Positions 8,073 through 14,949 of a DNA stretch of 19,040 nucleotides are shown one piece after another. A program made the position numbers and the translations under genes. Position 1 is the stretch's first letter. Every line of letters starts with the position of its first letter. This stretch comes from Ktedonobacteraceae bacterium (GTDB lineage: Bacteria > Chloroflexota > Ktedonobacteria > Ktedonobacterales > Ktedonobacteraceae): NCBI GenBank assembly GCA_017354095.1, contig JAFMRP010000012.1:1-19040 (forward strand), in the 5' to 3' direction. The notes beneath the pieces are model-generated. The model worked only from the letters and a program-made list of their open reading frames with translations. It did no database searches and was not told where the DNA came from.

Positions 8073-8190
8073 GCGTATTCGTTACACACTCGCGCTTCGG
8101 CGCTGCGGGATCTCTCACGCACCTTTTCCCAGGTTGGAGAACCGCATTTTTCGACCACGATATAATGTAGAACAGTACGATGTCTTATCG

Positions 8191-8215
8191 CTTCCCTATA
8201 TAATATATAAGGAAG
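8191..8215. promoter_or_regulatory. AT-rich inverted repeat upstream of yacL
   Basis: CTTCC (8191-8195) and GGAAG (8211-8215) flank the core TATATAATATATA, itself nearly symmetrical. A second -10-like TATAAT lies inside (8199-8204) but has no matching -35. It could be an operator or a transcript hairpin; no binding protein can be named. Confidence 0.3.
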
Positions 8216-8400
8216 GGATCACAGACAGCTTGCTAAAATACGAAAATTCAAGAGGCGCATGCCCTGGCCCTGACGAATGGCAATCTTGCCCGGACTCATC
8301 CTTTTGTTATTATCACTGCTTTTGCTCGCAAGCCTCACATGCGCTGGCCTCTTGAGTTATTACTCACAAAAATTAGTGTAATGTTTTGGAGGATGCAGGG

Positions 8401-9537
8401 ATGTCAGCAAACACTATAGCCCGCATCGTGGGATCACTTGCTGCTATCGGCTCTGTGGTAGTCTACTTTCTGCTTCATCGCACTACCACCTTCTCACAGA
8501 TCGAGTGGATAGCTGCTATAGCCGCTGTAAGCGCCATTGTGGCACTGGTGATTACACCGTATATCACCGTTATACCTTTTATGTGGATGCGCGACAAGAT
8601 TCGTGCAGCTTCAGCAGGCGATCTGGTCGCCGCCTCTATCGGCCTGCTGCTCGGCCTTATCTTCGCCGCCCTACTGGCTATCCCCCTCGCCTACCTGCCC
8701 GATATCTTCGGTCGCCTCCTCCCCTTCATAGCCGCTATCGGCTTCGGCTACCTGGGCATCACGACGGCCGTTACCCGCAAAAGCGACATCGCCCACCTCT
8801 TCCAGAACGCGATGGCTCGACGACGCGAACGCGACGAGGAGCGCGAACGTAGCAAAGAACGCGAGAAGGTATCCGCAGAGGAAACAGTCACCCCCACTCA
8901 CCAGATTCTGCTCGACACCAGCACGATTATCGATGGACGCATCGCCGATATTAGCCAGACAGGCTTTATCACCGGCACTCTGGTCGTTCCACGCTTCGTT
9001 CTCAACGAGCTACAACGTATCGCAGACTCGGCAGACACTATGCGCCGCAACCGCGGCCGCCGCGGCCTGGAGATCCTGAACCGCCTGCAAAAAGATACAA
9101 CCGTCCCCATTGAGATTATCGATGCCGACATCGAGGGGATCGCCGATGTCGATGGCAAACTGGTAAAGATGGCTCGCAACCTGCACTGCCCCATTATTAC
9201 AAATGACTTCAACCTGAACCGCGTGGCCGAACTACAAGGCGTGAAGGTGCTCAATATCAACGAACTGGCCAATGCCATCAAACCTGTCCTCTTGCCAGGA
9301 GAGGACATCCACATTAAAATTATGCAGGATGGTAAAGAATTGGGACAGGGTGTTGGCTACCTGGATGATGGCACGATGATCGTGGTGGAAAATGGACGCC
9401 AGTATATGGGCACAACCATTGAAGTAACCGTCACCCGCGTGCTACAGACCGTCGCCGGGCGCATGATCTTCGCTCATCCCAAACAAAGCACTGGCTCACT
9501 GCCAACCCAATCATCGGTCAAACAACGTCCGGCCTGA
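8401..9537 (+). CDS. yacL: YacL-type membrane PIN-TRAM protein
   Basis: This membrane-anchored putative RNase has four hydrophobic segments within residues 1-125, then a charged Arg/Glu linker (about 135-165). A PIN nuclease domain starts at ILLDTSTIIDGR, with acidic residues Asp172, Asp178 and Asp269 (in ITNDFNLN) visible. A TRAM RNA-binding domain fills the end (about 300-362). The start is ATG 8401, with GGAGG 8 nt upstream; the frame also opens at a TTG at 8386, which overlaps that SD. In Bacillus the orthologue lies between disA and ispD, and the same flank on the ispD side is kept here. Its substrate is unknown. A role in RNA turnover at the membrane is inferred from the domains. Confidence 0.9.
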   Translation: MSANTIARIVGSLAAIGSVVVYFLLHRTTTFSQIEWIAAIAAVSAIVALVITPYITVIPFMWMRDKIRAASAGDLVAASIGLLLGLIFAALLAIPLAYLPDIFGRLLPFIAAIGFGYLGITTAVTRKSDIAHLFQNAMARRRERDEERERSKEREKVSAEETVTPTHQILLDTSTIIDGRIADISQTGFITGTLVVPRFVLNELQRIADSADTMRRNRGRRGLEILNRLQKDTTVPIEIIDADIEGIADVDGKLVKMARNLHCPIITNDFNLNRVAELQGVKVLNINELANAIKPVLLPGEDIHIKIMQDGKELGQGVGYLDDGTMIVVENGRQYMGTTIEVTVTRVLQTVAGRMIFAHPKQSTGSLPTQSSVKQRPA

Positions 9538-9632
9538 ACTCGGCGACATCCACTCTCTCTGGATGCCTCCACTATGCCATCCGTTGATTGATCTCGCAAC
9601 TGAAAGGCAGAGCGCCCCGCTCAAGTGAAATT

Positions 9633-10331
9633 ATGCAAGAGAAAGCAGCCGTGGTCATCGTGGCGGCTGGTGCCAGTCGCCGCATGCAGGGACGAGATAA
9701 GCTCTGGCTTCCCCTCGCTGGACGCCTGATCCTGGCTCGAACCATAGACGTATTTCAAACCTCACCGTTGATCGATGCTATTGTACTGGTTGCCAGCCCA
9801 CAACGCATCACGGAAACCACCACTCTCTGCCAGCAAGAACGCTGGAACAAAGTCGCGGCTGTCGTGACCGGCGGCAAACGACGCCAGGACTCGGTATGCA
9901 TCGGTCTTGATACACTGGCAGAGATACAACCCGCCTGCCGCTGGGTGATGATCCATGATGCTGCACGCCCGCTAGTCACTCCCGCTATGATCGAGGCTGG
10001 CCTGCAAGCAGCACGTGAACACCAGGCGGCTATCGCTGCTGTGCCGGTGAAGGATACCATCAAACAGGTACAGGACGGCCGTATTAGCACGACCCTTGAC
10101 CGTTCACTGCTCTGGACAGTGCAGACCCCGCAGGTCTTCTCCTTCCCGCTCATTCAACAGGCACACCACAGCCCCATCGCGGACGAAGATATGACCGATG
10201 ACGCAACCCTCTGCGAACGCCTGGGCTACATGGTTACGATCTTTCCCGGCTCCTATACCAACATCAAAATTACAACAGAAGAAGATCTGTTGATTGCTAC
10301 AGCACTACTACAAGGAAACACGACTCTATGA
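9633..10331 (+). CDS. ispD: 2-C-methyl-D-erythritol 4-phosphate cytidylyltransferase
   Basis: IspD joins CTP and MEP to give CDP-methylerythritol, the third step of the MEP isoprenoid pathway. The nucleotide-binding start VVIVAAGASRRMQGRDKL, the IHDAARPL motif, VKDTIK, TVQTPQVF and the C-terminal GSYTNIKITTEEDL are all characteristic. I chose ATG 9633 (232 aa, the normal length), with AAGTGA just upstream; a TTG at 9588 would add 15 residues not typical of the family. It follows yacL by 95 nt, and its stop overlaps the ispF start by 4 bp (ATGA), implying coupled translation of two enzymes of one pathway. ispE is not in the window. Confidence 0.95.
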   Translation: MQEKAAVVIVAAGASRRMQGRDKLWLPLAGRLILARTIDVFQTSPLIDAIVLVASPQRITETTTLCQQERWNKVAAVVTGGKRRQDSVCIGLDTLAEIQPACRWVMIHDAARPLVTPAMIEAGLQAAREHQAAIAAVPVKDTIKQVQDGRISTTLDRSLLWTVQTPQVFSFPLIQQAHHSPIADEDMTDDATLCERLGYMVTIFPGSYTNIKITTEEDLLIATALLQGNTTL

Positions 10332-10804
10332 CTACAAGAATTGGCTCTGGTTACGATGTTCACGCTTTCACCGAAGGTCGTCCCCTCATCCTTGGCGGAG
10401 TAACAATCCCCCACCCCTATGGCCTCGCCGGTCATTCCGATGCCGACACGGTGATTCACGCAGTGGTAGATGCATTGCTGGGAGCAGCCGCGCTGGGAGA
10501 CATCGGCACGTATTTCCCATCAAACGATGAGCGCTGGAAAGATCGGCCCAGCTCAGTCTTCCTGGACTATACCGGCGACTTGCTACATGAGCAGCAATGG
10601 ACGATTGTCAATATTGACGCGACTATCATAGCCGAACGGCCCAAATTGGCACCACACATTCAGGCCATGCGCACCCACCTAGCCCGGCACCTGCGCCTAT
10701 CCATCGATCAGGTGAGCATAAAAGCCACTACAACAGACGGGCTTGGCTTCACAGGACGACGCGAAGGCATCGCCTGCCATGCCGTCGCCCTGATCGAACG
10801 CTAA
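10328..10804 (+). CDS. ispF: 2-C-methyl-D-erythritol 2,4-cyclodiphosphate synthase
   Basis: IspF cyclises CDP-ME 2-phosphate to MEcPP with loss of CMP, the fifth step of the MEP pathway; the family forms trimers with zinc at the active site. The metal ligands are visible as Asp10 and His12 (GSGYDVHAF) and His44 (GHSDADTVIHAVVDALLGA). DIGTYFP and the C-terminal TTDGLGFTGRREGIACHAVALIE are also diagnostic. The length of 158 aa is normal. The ATG overlaps the ispD stop; AAGGAAA lies about 10 nt upstream inside ispD. The gene ends the yacL-ispD-ispF unit, followed directly by a large palindromic terminator. Confidence 0.96.
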   Translation: MTTRIGSGYDVHAFTEGRPLILGGVTIPHPYGLAGHSDADTVIHAVVDALLGAAALGDIGTYFPSNDERWKDRPSSVFLDYTGDLLHEQQWTIVNIDATIIAERPKLAPHIQAMRTHLARHLRLSIDQVSIKATTTDGLGFTGRREGIACHAVALIER

Positions 10805-10810
10805 CACGTG

Positions 10811-10852
10811 AACATGCATAGGGCCCTCCGTACGGAGGGCCCTATGCATGTT
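10811..10852. terminator. Perfect 42-bp palindrome, ispF terminator
   Basis: The two 21-nt halves are exact reverse complements with no spacer: AACATGCATAGGGCCCTCC (10811-10829) reads into GTAC and its mirror. As RNA this forms a 19-bp stem with a GTAC loop. On the plus strand CCATTTTT follows, a usable U tract. The opposing dehydratase gene ends at 10859, so the element probably separates convergent transcripts. No U run follows on the minus strand. Confidence 0.85.
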
Positions 10853-10858
10853 CCATTT

Positions 10859-11212
10859 TTACTTCCGCTCAAATTCAGCAAAAACCCGGTCAGTTCTGGC
10901 CGCCATGATAAAATCGTTGCGGTGCAACCCTCCAATCTTATGCGTCCACCAGGCTACCCCTACACGGCCCCACTCAGTCAAAATAGCAGGATGATGCCCC
11001 TCCCCTTCGGCCAGGTCTCCTATTTTGTTGGTAAAAGAAAGCGCCTCAGCAAAGTTCTTAAATTTAAAGACACGCTCAAGACGCTTTACATCATCACGCT
11101 CAGCTACCAGCCAGTTGGGCAACTGCTTCTGATACTCAGCAATATCCTTATCGCTAACCTTCGGTGCCCCGGCACGGCACACCTCACATTTCATTTGCGC
11201 GAGCTCTTTCAA
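10859..11212 (-). CDS. Pterin-4a-carbinolamine dehydratase family protein
   Basis: This small protein (117 aa) belongs to the PCD/DCoH family, which dehydrates 4a-hydroxytetrahydrobiopterin during pterin recycling. The active-site pattern is clear: EGHHPA gives His73 and His74, and WWTHKIGGL gives His91, matching the three catalytic histidines of characterised members. A Cys-x-x-Cys (MKCEVC) at the N terminus is seen in some bacterial homologues. The start is TTG at 11212, supported by a strong SD (AAGGGGGTGA, 7 nt upstream); the next ATG (11194) has a poorer site. No aromatic amino acid hydroxylase is nearby, so the physiological partner is unknown; a role in molybdopterin or general pterin chemistry is possible. 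It lies 84 nt after the TatA-like gene, with a TATAAT (11265-11270, minus) but poor -35 between. Confidence 0.88.
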   Translation of the reverse strand: MKELAQMKCEVCRAGAPKVSDKDIAEYQKQLPNWLVAERDDVKRLERVFKFKNFAEALSFTNKIGDLAEGEGHHPAILTEWGRVGVAWWTHKIGGLHRNDFIMAARTDRVFAEFERK

Positions 11213-11296
11213 GTGTTACTCACCCCCTTCACGTAAACGGACGGGAACGCGCCATCTATCTTCTATTATATCTACCCCAAACCAATAAGCCGCTCC

Positions 11297-11608
11297 CTAC
11301 TCTTCCGCAGCTACAGGCTTGCCAACTGTTTCGGGAGCAGGCTTACTGGCAGATTCCTGTGTGCCTGAAGATGAACGCTCTTCCTTTTTGTCCGAGCTGG
11401 TAAGCATCTCCAACGCCTGGCGCGAGTTCAAAGGCACCCTGGGAATCTGATCTGTTACATCGGAAACCTCTTTTGAGAACGCATCCTTCAGATTTTTGGC
11501 ATGGCCAGCAGTCTTGCCGGCCTCACGCGCCAGGCTTTGCAGGACTTTTGGACCAAAGATAGCCAGGCCAATCAATGCAACAACCAGAATCTCTAGAATA
11601 TGGCCCAT
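11297..11608 (-). CDS. tatA: TatA/TatB-family twin-arginine translocase subunit
   Basis: The first 20 residues form one membrane helix ending in the FGP hinge (GHILEILVVALIGLAIFGP), followed by an amphipathic helix (KVLQSLAREAGKTAGHAKNL) and a polar, disordered tail to residue 103. This is the standard plan of TatA/TatB, which forms the pore for export of folded proteins. The tail is longer than in the shortest TatA proteins, so TatB-like function is possible; tatC is not in the window. ATG 11608 has AGAGGAG 6 nt upstream. The upstream region has a TAGAAT -10 (11642-11647, minus) without a good -35. The gene probably shares a transcript with the pterin dehydratase. Confidence 0.87.
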   Translation of the reverse strand: MGHILEILVVALIGLAIFGPKVLQSLAREAGKTAGHAKNLKDAFSKEVSDVTDQIPRVPLNSRQALEMLTSSDKKEERSSSGTQESASKPAPETVGKPVAAEE

Positions 11609-11807
11609 CAGCAGCTCCTCTCAAGACAGACTATGCTAATCATTCTACCATAGAACAGCCTGTTTTGTATGTCTAATAAATTATCCCAACATCCATAATA
11701 GTTGTCTCATCAATCCACTTTACCGCCTGCTACTCCAAAAGTCATGATACCCGTCCACCAATTTAGGCTATCCAGCACTCATTTTGACTCGAAGCCATCA
11801 TGCAGCA

Positions 11808-11816
11808 TGGTATCAT
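11808..11816 (+). promoter_or_regulatory. Possible extended -10 for the anchored exported protein gene
   Basis: TGGTATCAT is an extended -10 (TGnTATnAT). TTGACT lies upstream at 11784-11789, but the spacer is 21 bp, too long for a normal -35. If used, transcription would start near 11823 and the translation start would be 11860 rather than 11800. Confidence 0.3.
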
Positions 11817-11859
11817 GAAAGCGAATCAAAGCATCACCAAGGGAAAGCGATTACAGAGC

Positions 11860-12564
11860 ATGCATCAGATGACACCCAACCCTGGGCACACTCCCAGACC
11901 CAACGATATGACTCAGGCACAGAAAATCGTCATTGCCGCGATCGCCCTCTTCGCGGTTGCTGGCTTGCTGGTCGGCTTTACCGTTGGAAAAATGACAAAG
12001 TCGTCCCAAACAACTCCGACGCCGATCACCCAACAGCAGCAGCATGCCACACCCACCCTGGCGGTCACACCCACCCTGGCGGTCACACCCACAATCGATA
12101 TTAACCAGGCCTACATCGGTTGCCCGGACATCAAACCCTACCCCTCGCCACAAAATGCCGATGGGGCCACATCCTATACCTTTTCAGCACAGGTGAAAGA
12201 TAAATCCATCAACCGGTCAACCCCTTGCGGCGAAGGAAAACCCCTGCTGGCCCCCAACATCACCTGCAAACTCTGGCTCACAAAGGATCTTAATTCCATC
12301 AACTCACTCCAAAAAGATGCTCCAGATATCCTCAAAGCAGCCAATTTCCAGACCCCCTTCCCTAAAGAGGAGACAACAGCCTTTATCTTCGACCCTCAGA
12401 CACCACAAGTCCAGCCATGCAGCAAAACAGGCCCTACTACCTGGAACTATAAACTCTCGCCCACATTGAAGTCCGGCACCTACTACCTATCGATCATCGC
12501 GGATTGGCAGGGAAAACGCTATAACTGGCGCTCCCAGGAGGTCTCCATCCAGGGCCAGTCCTAG
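11860..12564 (+). CDS. Membrane-anchored exported protein of unknown function
   Basis: I do not recognise this 234-residue protein. A hydrophobic helix at about 21-43 (KIVIAAIALFAVAGLLVGFTVG) lies after a short polar N terminus. It is followed by a Thr/Pro/Gln linker containing the hexapeptide TPTLAV twice. The remaining 150 residues form a likely extracytoplasmic domain with four cysteines (IGCPD, TPCGE, ITCKL, QPCSK), perhaps two disulfides, and a C-terminal beta-rich pattern (SGTYYLSIIADWQGKRYNW). No lipobox is seen. ATG 11860 has AAGGGAAAG 12 nt upstream; the frame is open from an ATG at 11800 without an SD. It converges on the purine nucleoside phosphorylase gene. A substrate-sensing or adhesion role would be a guess. 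Confidence 0.7.
   Translation: MHQMTPNPGHTPRPNDMTQAQKIVIAAIALFAVAGLLVGFTVGKMTKSSQTTPTPITQQQQHATPTLAVTPTLAVTPTIDINQAYIGCPDIKPYPSPQNADGATSYTFSAQVKDKSINRSTPCGEGKPLLAPNITCKLWLTKDLNSINSLQKDAPDILKAANFQTPFPKEETTAFIFDPQTPQVQPCSKTGPTTWNYKLSPTLKSGTYYLSIIADWQGKRYNWRSQEVSIQGQS
12048..12091 (+). repeat. Tandem 18-bp repeat in the linker of the exported protein
   Basis: CACACCCACCCTGGCGGT occurs at 12048-12065 and again, identical, at 12066-12083, with a partial third copy to 12091. Each unit is six codons, so copy-number changes would lengthen or shorten the linker without a frameshift. Confidence 0.85.
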
Positions 12565-12586
12565 ACACCAGCGAATAGAAAGCCTA

Positions 12587-12626
12587 AAGGCGGGACGCCC
12601 CCCAAGTAGGGCAAACATCCCGCCTT
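12587..12626. terminator. Bidirectional hairpin between convergent genes
   Basis: AAGGCGGGA (12587-12595) pairs with TCCCGCCTT (12618-12626), and a short inner GCCC/GGGC stem lies within the 22-nt loop. It lies 22 bp after the exported-protein stop and 11 bp beyond the phosphorylase stop. U tracts are weak on both sides. Confidence 0.6.
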
Positions 12627-12637
12627 GCTATTATCGT

Positions 12638-13498
12638 CTAGTCATTGGGCTTATCCGAGGGAAAATAGATCTCGCGCACAATGCCACGCACCAGGGCCGA
12701 GAAGTGAACTCGCGCATCTTCAGCAACATTGAGCACCTCGCTATGCGCTATCTCCTTCGTCTCCTCACCAGTGGCGGCATTGGTAATCAGGCTGATTCCA
12801 AGCACGTCCATGCCCATATGACGCGCCACAACCACTTCAGGTGCCGTAGACATACCAACCGCGTCAGTGCCAATAGTGCGCAGGAACTTCAGCTCGGCCC
12901 CGGTCTCATAGCTCGGCCCGGCCACCATCGTATAAACACCCTCGTGCAGCCGCACAGCAGGACCAATCTCTTCCGCGATCGAGTAGGCGATTTTGCGCAG
13001 CCGGACATCATACGCGTGAGCCAGAGGCGGGAAGCGGCTCCCAAATCGCTCATCATTTGGCCCGAGCAGCGGACTCATCCCGGCAAGACCCGGCAGATAA
13101 ATATGATCGCGAATCAGCATGAAATCACCAGACCGGTAAGAGGGATTGACACCTCCCGCTGCATTGCTAACAATCAGCACCTCCGCCCCCAGCATAGCCA
13201 TTACACGCACTGGCAACGTTAACTCCTGTGGAGAATAACCTTCGTAAAAGTGGAAACGACCCTGCATTACAACCACAGGCGCCCCCTCCAACACGCCCAG
13301 CAGCAATCTCCCGGCATGGCCAACAACAGTAGAGCGAGCAAAGTGCGGAATCTCTTCATAAGGAAAAGCCATAGCGTCCCGTAGCTCGGCCACCAGATCT
13401 CCCAAACCAGAGCCTAGAATCACAGCAATAGAAGGACGCAGCGAGCAGCGAGTCTGCAAAAAAGCGGTGACTTCTCTGGCTCGATCATAAAGAGTCAT
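12638..13498 (-). CDS. Purine nucleoside phosphorylase (PNP/MTAP family)
   Basis: The enzyme splits purine nucleosides with phosphate to free base and ribose 1-phosphate in purine salvage. The 286-residue length and motifs match the trimeric class: ILGSGLG at 27-33 (Ser30, phosphate), VVGHAGRL (His61), QGRFHFYEGY (Arg81, His83), SNAAGG at 111-116, YTMVAGPSYET (Glu198), AVGMST (Met216) and ITNAAT (Asn240). Asn at the position of human Asn243 points to 6-oxopurines (inosine, guanosine) rather than methylthioadenosine. ATG 13498 has GGGGGGA 9 nt upstream. No clear promoter was found in the 230-bp gap to the recombinase gene, so read-through from that gene is possible. Confidence 0.93.
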   Translation of the reverse strand: MTLYDRAREVTAFLQTRCSLRPSIAVILGSGLGDLVAELRDAMAFPYEEIPHFARSTVVGHAGRLLLGVLEGAPVVVMQGRFHFYEGYSPQELTLPVRVMAMLGAEVLIVSNAAGGVNPSYRSGDFMLIRDHIYLPGLAGMSPLLGPNDERFGSRFPPLAHAYDVRLRKIAYSIAEEIGPAVRLHEGVYTMVAGPSYETGAELKFLRTIGTDAVGMSTAPEVVVARHMGMDVLGISLITNAATGEETKEIAHSEVLNVAEDARVHFSALVRGIVREIYFPSDKPND

Positions 13499-13651
13499 AA
13501 TTGCAGTCCCCCCAGGAACAGACTAAGCGCAAATCAAGCACACATAAAGAATCAATCGTTCAGCCCTCATATCTTCAATAGAGCCAAAAAGAGAACACTT
13601 TAGTATATTTCTAAAACAACCAGAAACGCCACTATCCACTCTAGAGCGAGG

Positions 13652-13720
13652 AGAGCCCAAAGGCCCTTCCTCGAGCTCTCGGGAGATGGAAGGGGCTCTA
13701 CGGCCCCTCTCTTGCGAAGA
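13652..13720 (-). other. Dense overlapping inverted repeats after the recombinase gene
   Basis: Several stems overlap. CCCTTCC (13664-13670) pairs with GGAAGGG (13688-13694), GAGCC (13653-13657) with GGCTC, and GGGGC (13692-13696) with GCCCC (13703-13707); CTCTTCGCAAGAG is read on the minus strand. They form the 3' region of the recombinase transcript. No U tract follows, so they may protect the 3' end or act as an imperfect terminator. Confidence 0.45.
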
Positions 13721-13728
13721 GGACCTGT

Positions 13729-14619
13729 TTACCCCTGACGAGACGTTTCGGCCAGAGCCATCTGGCAATACATCTGCGTTGTAGAGATGTGCGCGTGCCC
13801 TAGCAATTCCTTTATCGAACGTAGCTCCATACCCTCTTTAAGCATAAGAATGGCAAAAGAATGACGCAAAGAATGTGGCGTAATATCAGTAATACCAGCT
13901 TGACGTGCATAGCCTTTGATAATCAGCCAGAACCCCTGGCGCGTCAGGCGTTCTCCATGATGATTGAGGAAAAGAGCCGGCTCCCCTTCACGGCGCAGCA
14001 AACGTGGACGTGATCTTTCGAGATACTGGCACAACGCCTCCCTGGCAATAGCCGAGAGCGGCAGCACACGCTCCCGCCTTGCAGAACCACCCCCAGGACA
14101 GACAATAACAGAGTTCGTGGGATCAAAATCGTCAACATTGAGCGAAACTAGCTCGGAGGCTCGCATACCGGTGGAATAGAGCAGGCGCAGCATAGCCAGG
14201 TCACGCTGTCCTCCCACGGTCTCGCCGTCCACCAGGTGAAACAGGCTGCTAACCTGCTCGGCGCTAAGCACCTGGGGAAGATCTTTCTGAATGCGTGGCG
14301 AAGTCAATTTCTCTACCGGATCAACCTCAATGATATCCGAGCCGCGCAGGAAGCGGAAGAAAGACTTAAACGCGGCCAGCTTGCGCGCCACAGTCGTAGG
14401 ACGGTAGGAGTAGGCCTCGCTCATCTTGACCAGGTAGTCGGAGATATGCTCACGCGTTACCTGCGCCCAGTCCTGTATATTTTCCCCAGACAGGTAACTG
14501 CACAATTGGCCCAAATCATTGCGGTAAGCCAGGATGGTGTTTCGATTATTACCCCGATGTTCAGGCGCTCTTGCAGACAACGAGGCAATATAATTTTCTA
14601 CAGCTTCTTGCAACATCAT
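13729..14619 (-). CDS. Xer-like tyrosine recombinase
   Basis: This 296-residue site-specific recombinase has a SAM-like N-terminal DNA-binding domain (about 5-95) and a C-terminal catalytic domain. Catalytic residues visible are Arg153 (STGMRASEL), His249 and Arg252 (PHSLRHSFA), His275 (LLGHAHIST) and the nucleophile Tyr284 (TTQMY). Length and motifs fit XerC/XerD, which resolve chromosome dimers. The beta-hairpin that normally carries a catalytic Lys (GKG.KER.VPL) reads CPGGGSARRERVLPL here, so that Lys seems absent. Two ATGs stand in tandem; GGAAG is 3 nt before the first and 6 nt before the second (14616), which is better spaced. No integrase-type neighbours or attachment sites were seen, so a chromosomal Xer role is more likely than a mobile element. 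Confidence 0.88.
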   Translation of the reverse strand: MMLQEAVENYIASLSARAPEHRGNNRNTILAYRNDLGQLCSYLSGENIQDWAQVTREHISDYLVKMSEAYSYRPTTVARKLAAFKSFFRFLRGSDIIEVDPVEKLTSPRIQKDLPQVLSAEQVSSLFHLVDGETVGGQRDLAMLRLLYSTGMRASELVSLNVDDFDPTNSVIVCPGGGSARRERVLPLSAIAREALCQYLERSRPRLLRREGEPALFLNHHGERLTRQGFWLIIKGYARQAGITDITPHSLRHSFAILMLKEGMELRSIKELLGHAHISTTQMYCQMALAETSRQG

Positions 14620-14681
14620 ACACTTCCAACATAATTTTAATAGTTCCCCAACACCCCGAGATGCAAATCAGGAGTGGTCAT

Positions 14682-14710
14682 ATTATAATCTATGCATGCA
14701 CAAGGCGCAA
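14682..14710 (-). promoter_or_regulatory. Promoter for the recombinase gene
   Basis: On the minus strand this reads TTGCGC (14710-14705), a 17-bp spacer, then TATAAT (14687-14682). The predicted start is near 14675, about 55 nt upstream of the ATG pair. Confidence 0.6.
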
Positions 14711-14805
14711 GATATAGGATAAATGTATATTTAACTTGCATGCTTCCTTAAAGGCTCTTCAAAACAGCCCTGACGTAATATATCCGTAATACTATTCCCG
14801 AAAAA

Positions 14806-14819
14806 TATTGTCGACAATA
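14806..14819. promoter_or_regulatory. Perfect 14-bp palindrome between divergent genes
   Basis: TATTGTCGACAATA is an exact inverted repeat, 14 bp before the -35 of the predicted peptidase promoter. Its size and position suit an operator for a dimeric repressor or activator. The protein that might bind it is unknown. Confidence 0.4.
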
Positions 14820-14833
14820 GTAATCTCTTCCCT

Positions 14834-14863
14834 TTGACGCGGGGGAATGGCGTCTGATATCCT
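14834..14863 (+). promoter_or_regulatory. Possible promoter for the S9 peptidase gene
   Basis: TTGACG at 14834-14839, an 18-bp spacer, and TATCCT at 14858-14863. The -35 is good but the -10 matches at only four positions, as might be expected if an activator helps. Confidence 0.4.
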
Positions 14864-14949
14864 GTGTAGGCTGGTGCCTTTTCAGCAAGAACCTATCCTG
14901 CCGCTGTTCCACCGCCACGAACGGCGATATCTATGGAGGAGGACCTACC

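Larger units (their letters stand above)
7952..8400 (+). other. Gene-free interval in the expected disA position
   Basis: The longest frame here (8002-8355, 117 codons) has no SD and an implausible composition, and it does not resemble DisA. The interval holds a good promoter (8044-8072) and an AT-rich dyad (8191-8215), so it looks like regulatory DNA upstream of yacL. Confidence 0.5.

Noticed and set aside
8002..8355. 117-codon frame in the radA-yacL gap
   Set aside because: It has no SD, overlaps the predicted promoter and dyad, and does not resemble DisA or any family I know.
10808..11236. Plus-strand open frame (142 codons) across the palindrome and the pterin dehydratase
   Set aside because: It starts inside the terminator palindrome and is antisense to a recognised enzyme.
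13523..13768. 81-codon minus-strand frame between the recombinase and phosphorylase genes
   Set aside because: It overlaps the recombinase 3' end and consists mostly of the inverted-repeat cluster; no SD or domain.
13729..14619. Recombinase as the integrase of a mobile element
   Set aside because: No attachment-site repeats, tRNA gene, excisionase or phage genes lie nearby; the gene looks like a chromosomal Xer.
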